55,974 bases of DNA from JAVVSR01 sp964604875 (GTDB lineage Bacteria; Bacillota; Clostridia; Christensenellales; CAG-917). Both the position numbers and the translations under genes were made by a program. Positions 50,497 to 55,974 of this stretch are shown piece after piece. The DNA is taken from the NCBI GenBank assembly GCA_964604875.1, contig CAZSAC010000004.1:1-55974 (forward strand). Reading direction: 5' to 3'. Each line of letters starts with the position of its first letter. The stretch's first letter is position 1. The notes below the pieces were generated by a model that saw only the letters and a list, made by a program, of their open reading frames with translations, was not told where the DNA came from and searched no databases.

Positions 50497-51048
50497 ATGT
50501 CACGAATTGGCAGACTTCCTGTTGCTATACCCGCGGGCGTTACGGTTACCATCGATGAAAAAGGCGTTACCGTTAAAGGGCCTTTGGGCACGCTAAACCA
50601 GGAAATAAACAGTCTAATTACAGTTAAAAATGAGGACAACCACATTGTTCTGACTCGCGCAAACGAGGAAAAACCAACCAAGGCATTACACGGATTATAC
50701 CGTGCGTTAATCGCCAATATGGTAGAGGGCGTTACCAAAGGCTTTACCAAGTCGCTTTTAATCAGCGGCGTAGGTATCAAGGTTGCTCTTAACGGCGCAA
50801 AACTTGTTATGAATATCGGCTTTTCGCATCCTGTTGAAGTTGAACAACCAAAGGGTATTACCTTTGAAGTTGTAAACACAACACCCAACAAGGTTGAAAT
50901 TGCCGTTAAAGGTATCGATAAATTTGCCGTTGGACAAATTGCCGCAACCATCAAAGCGATTAAAAAAGTTGAGCCTTATCACGGCTACGGTATTCAATAT
51001 AAAGATGAAATCGTTGTCCGCAAAGAAGGCAAAACTGCCGGTAAATAA
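50497..51048 (+). CDS. rplF: 50S ribosomal protein L6
   Basis: This 183-residue protein matches L6: MSRIGRLPVAIPAGVTVTIDEKGVTVKGPLG at the start and the C-terminal PYHGYGIQYKDEIVVRKEGKTAGK. Normal length; AGGAGG precedes the ATG. Confidence 0.98.
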   Translation: MSRIGRLPVAIPAGVTVTIDEKGVTVKGPLGTLNQEINSLITVKNEDNHIVLTRANEEKPTKALHGLYRALIANMVEGVTKGFTKSLLISGVGIKVALNGAKLVMNIGFSHPVEVEQPKGITFEVVNTTPNKVEIAVKGIDKFAVGQIAATIKAIKKVEPYHGYGIQYKDEIVVRKEGKTAGK

Positions 51049-51064
51049 AGGAGCGTGAAATTCT

Positions 51065-51433
51065 ATGATTACTAAAAAAGATAAAAATCTAGACAGGCTT
51101 GCTAGGCACGCCAGAGTTAGAAAAAAGGTAAGCGGCACAGCTGAAAGACCACGCTTTTGCGTTTATAGAAGCAATGCAAACATTTACGTTCAAGTTATTG
51201 ACGACGTAGTCGGAAAAACTCTCGCCGCAGCATCCACGCTTGAAAAGGAAATTGCTTCCAAAATCAAAGCTATGGACAAGTGCGCCGCAGCAGAAGTGGT
51301 GGGCGAAACCGCCGCTAAAAGAGCTATTGAAGCGGGCGTTACCGAAGTCGTTTTCGACCGTGGCGGATACATTTATACCGGACGCGTTGCCAGTATTGCA
51401 GACGGCGCAAGAAAAGCCGGCTTGAAGTTCTAA
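51065..51433 (+). CDS. rplR: 50S ribosomal protein L18
   Basis: This 122-residue 5S-rRNA-binding protein matches L18: RLARHARVRKKVSGTAERPRFCVYRSNANIYVQVIDD and the C-terminal VVFDRGGYIYTGRVASIADGARKAGLKF. AAAGGAG precedes the ATG. Confidence 0.98.
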   Translation: MITKKDKNLDRLARHARVRKKVSGTAERPRFCVYRSNANIYVQVIDDVVGKTLAAASTLEKEIASKIKAMDKCAAAEVVGETAAKRAIEAGVTEVVFDRGGYIYTGRVASIADGARKAGLKF

Positions 51434-51444
51434 GGAGGTAGATT

Positions 51445-51978
51445 ATGGCAGAAAGAAATGAAAAGTTCAACAGAAACAGAGAAAAGCGTGAAGAAACTAC
51501 CCCTCATAAGCTTATAGCAATCAATCGTGTTACCAAGGTTGTTAAGGGTGGTCGTAATATGCGATTCACAGCGCTTGTTGTAGTCGGCGACGAAAAAGGC
51601 TCGGTTGGTATGGGCACAGGCAAAGCCGCTGAAGTTCCCGAGGCTATCAAAAAAGCTATCGAGTCTGCAAAGCGTGATATGACTAAAATTGCAATGGTTG
51701 GCACGTCTATTCCTCACCGCGCAGAAGGTATCTACAGCAGAGGCAAGGTTTTACTTATCCCCGCTGAAGAAGGAACCGGTGTTATCGCAGGCGGTCCCGT
51801 CCGTGCGGTACTTGAAATGTGTGGTATCAGAGATATTCGTACAAAATCTATAGGTACAAATACTCCAATCAACTGCGTACGCGCTACTATTAATGGCTTG
51901 CGTCAACTCCGTACCGCCGAAGAAGTGCTTGAGGTTAGAAACCTAGGCAAAAAAGACGGCGAGAAGGTTGAACTTTAA
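51445..51978 (+). CDS. rpsE: 30S ribosomal protein S5
   Basis: This 177-residue protein matches S5: INRVTKVVKGGRNMRFTALVVVGDEKGSVGMGTGKAAEVPEAI and the GVIAGGPVRAVLEMCGIRDI loop. AGGAGG precedes the ATG. Confidence 0.98.
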   Translation: MAERNEKFNRNREKREETTPHKLIAINRVTKVVKGGRNMRFTALVVVGDEKGSVGMGTGKAAEVPEAIKKAIESAKRDMTKIAMVGTSIPHRAEGIYSRGKVLLIPAEEGTGVIAGGPVRAVLEMCGIRDIRTKSIGTNTPINCVRATINGLRQLRTAEEVLEVRNLGKKDGEKVEL

Positions 51979-51990
51979 CAGGAGGACAAA

Positions 51991-52188
51991 ATGAAAAAAG
52001 AAACGTCTGTTAAGGAAGTAAAAGTTACGCTGGTGAAAAGCACTATTTCATGCGTAGAAAAACAAAAAGCAACCGTTGAGGCTTTAGGGCTTAACAAAAT
52101 CGGCTCATCCAGAGTTCATAAGGACACTCCCGTTTTGCAAGGTATGCTTAAAGTTGTTTCCCACCTTGTCAAGGTTGAGGAAATCTAA
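51991..52188 (+). CDS. rpmD: 50S ribosomal protein L30
   Basis: This 65-residue protein matches L30: VKVTLVKSTISCVEKQKATVEALGLNKIGSSRVHKDTPVLQGMLKVV. AGGAGG precedes the ATG. Confidence 0.96.
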   Translation: MKKETSVKEVKVTLVKSTISCVEKQKATVEALGLNKIGSSRVHKDTPVLQGMLKVVSHLVKVEEI

Positions 52189-52208
52189 TTATCGGAGGTT
52201 ACACAACT

Positions 52209-52652
52209 ATGAAACTACACACTTTACAACCCGCCGAAGGTGCGGTTAAAGATGTAAAAAGACTGGGTCGCGGTATCGGCTCGGGTACAGGCAAAACCTC
52301 GGGTAAAGGCCACAAAGGTCAATGGGCTCGTAGCGGTGGCGGTGTTCGCCCCGGTTTTGAAGGCGGTCAAATGCCTTTAACCCGTCGTTTACCAAAACGT
52401 GGTTTTAACAACAACTTCAAAAAAGTTTACTCGGTTGTCAATGTTGGCGACTTGGAAAAATTCGAGGCTAATACAGTGGTTGACATCGAAATGCTCTGGG
52501 AAGAGCGCGTTGTCGGAAAAATTGAAGCATACGGCTTAAAGGTTCTAGGCGGTGGCGAGCTTACAAAGGCTCTTACCGTTAAGGCAAACAAATTCACTAA
52601 ATCGGCTATCGATGCAATTGAAAAGGTAGGCGGTAAAGCAGAGGTGCTGTAA
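52209..52652 (+). CDS. rplO: 50S ribosomal protein L15
   Basis: This 147-residue protein matches L15, with the Gly-rich RLGRGIGSGTGKTSGKGHKGQWARSGGGVRPGFEGGQMPL (about 19-58) and a GGKAEVL end. CGGAGG precedes the ATG. Its stop overlaps the secY start by one base. Confidence 0.98.
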   Translation: MKLHTLQPAEGAVKDVKRLGRGIGSGTGKTSGKGHKGQWARSGGGVRPGFEGGQMPLTRRLPKRGFNNNFKKVYSVVNVGDLEKFEANTVVDIEMLWEERVVGKIEAYGLKVLGGGELTKALTVKANKFTKSAIDAIEKVGGKAEVL

Positions 52653-53959
52653 TGTTTGAAACATTAAAAAATGCTTTTACTACGAAAGAAATACGCCGTA
52701 AAATATGGGCTACAATAGCTTTGCTATTGGTGTACCGTATTGGCTGTTTCGTTCCCGTACCTGGCATTGATGTACGTAATGTCGCAAGTATTATCGAGCA
52801 GAACGAACTTCTAAACGTTATAAGTGCGATTACAGGTGGTACGCTTTCTCAAGGGACGTTATTCTCTTTGGGAATTCTGCCATTTATTAACGCATTTATC
52901 ATAATGCAGCTTTTGACTCTTATCATACCGGCATTGGAAAGGCTTTCCAAAGAAGGTGTTGACGGACGCAAAAAGCTCACACAAATCACAAGATATTTTG
53001 CAATCGTATTAGGTATTGTGCAAGCAATCGGCATTTCCCTTTCTTGGAAGTCGGTTATTAACCCGATTTACGGAATGGAAAGCAACTGGCTTACCATATG
53101 TTACGTAGTAGTTATGTTGGTAGGCGGTAGTATAATGGTAATGTGGCTAGGCGAAAGAATCACAGAATACGGCATCGGAAACGGTACCTCTTTGATAATC
53201 TTTGTTGGCATCTTATCAACAGCCGGTTCAGGTTTGCTAAACGCATTCAAAACCGTTGGCACAAACCCCACAAACTTATTGAACATTCTTGGCTTTTTGG
53301 TGGTAGTATTGATTATCTTTGCATTCATAGTATTTATGGACGCAGGCGAAAGAAAAATTACCGTTCAATATGCAAAACAAGTTAAGGGCAATAAAATGTA
53401 TGGCGGTCAAACCACACATATTCCGATAAAAGTTAACGCATCAGGCGTTATGCCAATAATCTTTGCTTCAGCGTTTATTATGTTCCCTTCAATGATTATC
53501 GGTTTATTCGGAAAGAGTGAAAGCGCATTTGCAATTTGGTGGGGCAACTATATGATGCCACAAGGCGCAAGTTGGGTAGGCGATGTAGTTTATTATGTAT
53601 TGACGGTTGTTTTGATTATCTTCTTTGCATATTTCTACGCTCAAATCCAATTTAACCCTGAAGATATTTCAAAAAATATCCAGCAAAACGGCGGGTTCTT
53701 ACCCGGTATAAGACCAGGTAAACCGACTTCGGATTACTTAAGTCGTATCAATAACCGTTTGACGTTGTTCGGCGCAATATTCCTTGCGATTATCGCTGTT
53801 ATTCCTACCTTCCTATTCCAATGGATTGGCGAAGACATCGGAATGTCCAGCGCATTCTCCGCAACGGGACTGTTGATTGTTGTATCGGTTGCTTTGGAAT
53901 TTGACAAACAGCTCCAACAACAAATTATGATGCGTCACTATAAAGGATTTTTGAAATAG
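52652..53959 (+). CDS. secY: Protein translocase subunit SecY
   Basis: This 435-residue membrane protein has ten helices and is the channel of the Sec system for protein export and membrane insertion. Typical segments are IRRKIWATIALLLVYRIGCFVPVPGID at the start, the plug-containing first loop, GERITEYGIGNGTSLIIF and the cytoplasmic PEDISKNIQQNGGFLPGIRPGKPTSDYL. Its position at the end of the spc block is the usual one. Confidence 0.98.
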   Translation: MFETLKNAFTTKEIRRKIWATIALLLVYRIGCFVPVPGIDVRNVASIIEQNELLNVISAITGGTLSQGTLFSLGILPFINAFIIMQLLTLIIPALERLSKEGVDGRKKLTQITRYFAIVLGIVQAIGISLSWKSVINPIYGMESNWLTICYVVVMLVGGSIMVMWLGERITEYGIGNGTSLIIFVGILSTAGSGLLNAFKTVGTNPTNLLNILGFLVVVLIIFAFIVFMDAGERKITVQYAKQVKGNKMYGGQTTHIPIKVNASGVMPIIFASAFIMFPSMIIGLFGKSESAFAIWWGNYMMPQGASWVGDVVYYVLTVVLIIFFAYFYAQIQFNPEDISKNIQQNGGFLPGIRPGKPTSDYLSRINNRLTLFGAIFLAIIAVIPTFLFQWIGEDIGMSSAFSATGLLIVVSVALEFDKQLQQQIMMRHYKGFLK

Positions 53960-53967
53960 GAGTTTAT

Positions 53968-54591
53968 ATGAAAATTATTCTTTTAGGCGCGCCCGGAGCA
54001 GGAAAAGGTTCGCAGGCGGCAATGATTACAAAGGAGTACGGTATCCCTCAAATTTCCACAGGCGATATCTTTAGAAGAAACATCAAAGAAGGCACTCCTT
54101 TGGGAAAACTTGCAAAAAGCTATATCGACGCAGGCAAACTGGTGCCCGACCAAGTCGTAATTGATTTAGTCGCTGACAGATTTGCTCAGCCCGACGCGCA
54201 AAAAGGATTTATTTTAGACGGGTTTCCAAGGACAATTCCTCAAGCAGAGGCGTTGGACAAGGTTACAAAAATCGATATGGCAATCAATATCGACGTACCT
54301 TTTGAGATTATCGAAGAAAGACTGACAGGAAGAAGGGTTTGTATCTGCGGGGCAACATATCATACCTCTACTTTAGCGGGAAAGGGTACTTGTCAAGCCT
54401 GCGGCGAAAAACTTTTTATCAGAGACGACGATAAGCTTGAAACCGTAAAAGAAAGATTGCGCGTATATAACGAACAAACCGCTCCTTTAATTGATTATTA
54501 TAAAGCAAACGGTCTGTTGGTCGACATAAAAGGAAAAAGCACGGTTGAAGAGACTTTTGAAGAAGTCAAAGAGGTTTTGAAAGCCTTATGA
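53968..54591 (+). CDS. adk: Adenylate kinase
   Basis: This 207-residue enzyme interconverts ATP, AMP and ADP. The P-loop is GAPGAGKGS (7-15), with ISTGDIFRRNIKEGTPLG and LDGFPRTIPQAEALD following. The LID domain carries cysteines (CICGATYH and CQACGEKL), fitting the zinc-bearing long form of Gram-positive Adk. The map start overlaps its stop by four bases. Confidence 0.97.
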   Translation: MKIILLGAPGAGKGSQAAMITKEYGIPQISTGDIFRRNIKEGTPLGKLAKSYIDAGKLVPDQVVIDLVADRFAQPDAQKGFILDGFPRTIPQAEALDKVTKIDMAINIDVPFEIIEERLTGRRVCICGATYHTSTLAGKGTCQACGEKLFIRDDDKLETVKERLRVYNEQTAPLIDYYKANGLLVDIKGKSTVEETFEEVKEVLKAL

Positions 54592-55331
54592 TTTATTTAA
54601 AAAATTCTGCAGAAATCGCAAAAATGCGGGTCGCAGGCAAAATCGTAAAAGATGCGTTGGAACTTGTTCGTGAGAACATCAGGGTAGGCGTATCAACCTT
54701 GGAACTTGACAAGCTGGCATATGATTTTATAATAAAAAGTGGCGCAAAACCCAGTTTTTTAAACTATAACGGGTTTCCCGCAACTATCTGCGCATCGGTC
54801 AACGAGGTTGTTGTGCACGGTTTCCCAAGCGAGTATCTTTTGAGAGACGGCGATATAATCAGCGTAGATATGGGCGCAATGATAGACGGTTTCCATGGTG
54901 ACGCGGCTAGGACTTTCGAGGTTGGAACAGTTGCTGAAGAAGTCAAAAACTTAGTTCGTGTTACGGAGGAATGCTTTTTTAAAGGCATTGCGGAATTTAA
55001 AGAAGGAAATCGCTTAAGCGATATTTCCAAAGCCATACAAGCTCACGCAGAGGGGCACGGCTATGGCGTAGTAAGAGAAATGTGCGGTCACGGCATAGGG
55101 CGTGAAATGCACGAAGACCCGGAAGTTGTAAATTTCTATACCGGACGACGAGGAGTCAGGCTGGAAAAGGGAATGGCGTTGGCGATAGAGCCGATGATTA
55201 ATCTGGGGACGGCGAACGTTTTTCTTGACGAAAACGGCTGGTCGGTAGTGACTGCGGATAGAAAACCTTCCGCGCATTACGAAAACACGACGGTTTTGAC
55301 TGAAAACGGCGTAGAAATATTGACATTATAA
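54588..55331 (+). CDS. map: Methionine aminopeptidase, type I
   Basis: This 247-residue enzyme removes the initiator methionine. Metal ligands are visible in SVDMGAMIDGFHGDAARTF (two Asp), CGHGIGREMHEDPEVVNF (His), IEPMI (Glu) and a late glutamate in the YENTTVLTENGVEIL tail. ATGA overlap with adk. The order adk-map-KOW-infA-rpmJ is the Firmicute norm. Confidence 0.97.
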   Translation: MIYLKNSAEIAKMRVAGKIVKDALELVRENIRVGVSTLELDKLAYDFIIKSGAKPSFLNYNGFPATICASVNEVVVHGFPSEYLLRDGDIISVDMGAMIDGFHGDAARTFEVGTVAEEVKNLVRVTEECFFKGIAEFKEGNRLSDISKAIQAHAEGHGYGVVREMCGHGIGREMHEDPEVVNFYTGRRGVRLEKGMALAIEPMINLGTANVFLDENGWSVVTADRKPSAHYENTTVLTENGVEILTL

Positions 55332-55348
55332 AAAAATTAAGGTATATT

Positions 55349-55630
55349 ATGAAAATCGGTGTTGGTAGCGTTGTGCTTTCCATTGCGGGCAGAGATAAGG
55401 GTAGATACTTCACGGTTATCGAAGTTGTCTCTGATAGTTATGTTAAGATTGCCGACGGGGAGTTAAGAACCCAGGAGCGCGCTAAACTAAAGAAAATAAA
55501 GCACCTTAAGGCAAACGGCGACATATTAAGCAAGATTGCCGAAAAAATCACAACGCAAAAACAAGTGTTCGATGCGGAAATCCGTAGCGCACTGCGCGTT
55601 TATAACGACAAAAATAAGGAGGAGCAATAG
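55349..55630 (+). CDS. KOW-domain RNA-binding protein
   Basis: This 93-residue protein has a KOW-type start (GVGSVVLSIAGRDKGRYFTVIEVVSDSYVKIADG), like the small L14e-type proteins that Clostridia encode between map and infA. The C-terminal part is a helical, charged tail. The AAGGTATATT before the ATG is a weak ribosome binding site. Its stop overlaps the infA start. The exact role is unknown. Confidence 0.88.
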   Translation: MKIGVGSVVLSIAGRDKGRYFTVIEVVSDSYVKIADGELRTQERAKLKKIKHLKANGDILSKIAEKITTQKQVFDAEIRSALRVYNDKNKEEQ

Positions 55631-55851
55631 TGGCAAAAGACGATGTAATCGAAGCCGAAGGCAAGGTAATTGAGGTTTTACCTAATGCAAACTTTAAAGT
55701 TCAGTTGCCAAACGGTCACATAGTTACGGCGTACTTGTCGGGGAAACTCAGAATGCATTATATTCGTATTCTTGAGGGCGACAAGGTGACTATTGAAATG
55801 AGTCCTTATGACTTAACAAAGGGTAGAATTACCTGGCGTAGTAAAAATTAG
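55630..55851 (+). CDS. infA: Translation initiation factor IF-1
   Basis: This 73-residue protein matches IF-1: KDDVIEAEGKVIEVLPNANFKVQLPNGHIVTAYLSGKLRMHYIRILEGDKVTIEMSPYDLTKGRITWR. The start is GTG at 55630, overlapping the previous stop, with AAGGAGG upstream. Confidence 0.97.
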   Translation: MAKDDVIEAEGKVIEVLPNANFKVQLPNGHIVTAYLSGKLRMHYIRILEGDKVTIEMSPYDLTKGRITWRSKN

Positions 55852-55867
55852 AAAACGGAGGTTTTTT

Positions 55868-55974
55868 ATGAAAGTTAGACCATCAGTAAAACCTATGTGC
55901 GACAAGTGCAAAGTTATCAAAAGAAACGGAAAAGTTATGGTTATTTGTTCCAAATATAAAAACCATAAGCAAAG
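55868..55974 (+). CDS. rpmJ: 50S ribosomal protein L36 (partial, cut by window end)
   Basis: The frame reads MKVRPSVKPMCDKCKVIKRN and continues to KNHKQ before the window ends, covering 35 of about 37 residues. The zinc ligands of L36 (CDKC, later Cys and His) are present. CGGAGG precedes the ATG. The remainder of the alpha operon (rpsM, rpsK, rpsD, rpoA, rplQ) is expected beyond the edge. Confidence 0.93.
   Translation, partial: MKVRPSVKPMCDKCKVIKRNGKVMVICSKYKNHKQ

Overview
The window looks like a chromosomal segment of a low-GC, endospore-forming, strictly anaerobic Clostridia-type Firmicute, probably an uncultured lineage. The evidence is a GerA-type germinant receptor operon, SpoIIE, a single-chain pyruvate:ferredoxin oxidoreductase, strong AGGAGG ribosome binding sites, an ECF vitamin transporter and a Firmicute-style S10-spc ribosomal cluster. 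I see no phage, insertion sequence, CRISPR array or rRNA. Nearly all genes lie on the + strand.

Layout. 0.1-2.4 kb: two exported proteins with TasA/SipW-like signal peptides, the second with a glycine-rich YGGG beta-helix repeat. 2.5-4.5 kb: an overlapping glycolipid glycosyltransferase/PlsC acyltransferase pair ending at a strong terminator. 4.6-8.3 kb: gerA-type A-B-C operon. 8.3-11.3 kb: an unknown minus-strand gene, an alpha/beta-hydrolase-like protein without its nucleophile, and signal peptidase I. 11.4-19.1 kb: spoIIE, tilS (apparently leaderless), hpt, CCA-adding enzyme, rmuC and a PHP phosphoesterase. 19.1-24.2 kb: VanW-like protein, a phosphoglucomutase whose promoter and leader carry four DnaA boxes, a GNAT protein, bioY and a minus-strand metallo-hydrolase. 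24.3-25.7 kb: tRNA-Pro(CGG) and a GMP synthase whose glutaminase domain is vestigial. 25.9-30.8 kb: a GPH-like symporter, a ComEC-like metallo-hydrolase, a P-loop-less shikimate-kinase-like protein, a glutamate-5-kinase-like protein and a lipoprotein. 30.8-34.4 kb: PFOR on the minus strand.

34.6-38.9 kb: ecfA1-ecfA2-ecfT-truA-rplM-rpsI. The ECF module with BioY makes a complete biotin-type ECF transporter. 39.1-42.4 kb: a three-gene cassette of a long SDR with a C-terminal zinc ribbon, a TetR regulator and a second SDR, with codon use resembling the ribosomal genes. 42.5-43.0 kb: two very small minus-strand genes, each with its own promoter and terminator. One (51 aa) has a 16-bp perfect palindrome across its promoter. 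The other (48 aa) has a sigma-G-like promoter. 43.2-56.0 kb: a structured leader followed by rpsJ to rpmJ, cut by the window end within rpmJ.

The observations most worth a second look are the GMP synthase with a lost glutaminase, the DnaA-box cluster in the phosphoglucomutase promoter, the SDR/TetR/SDR cassette between two ribosomal blocks, and the two small genes beside the S10 leader. All calls come from reading the sequence; no database search was run.
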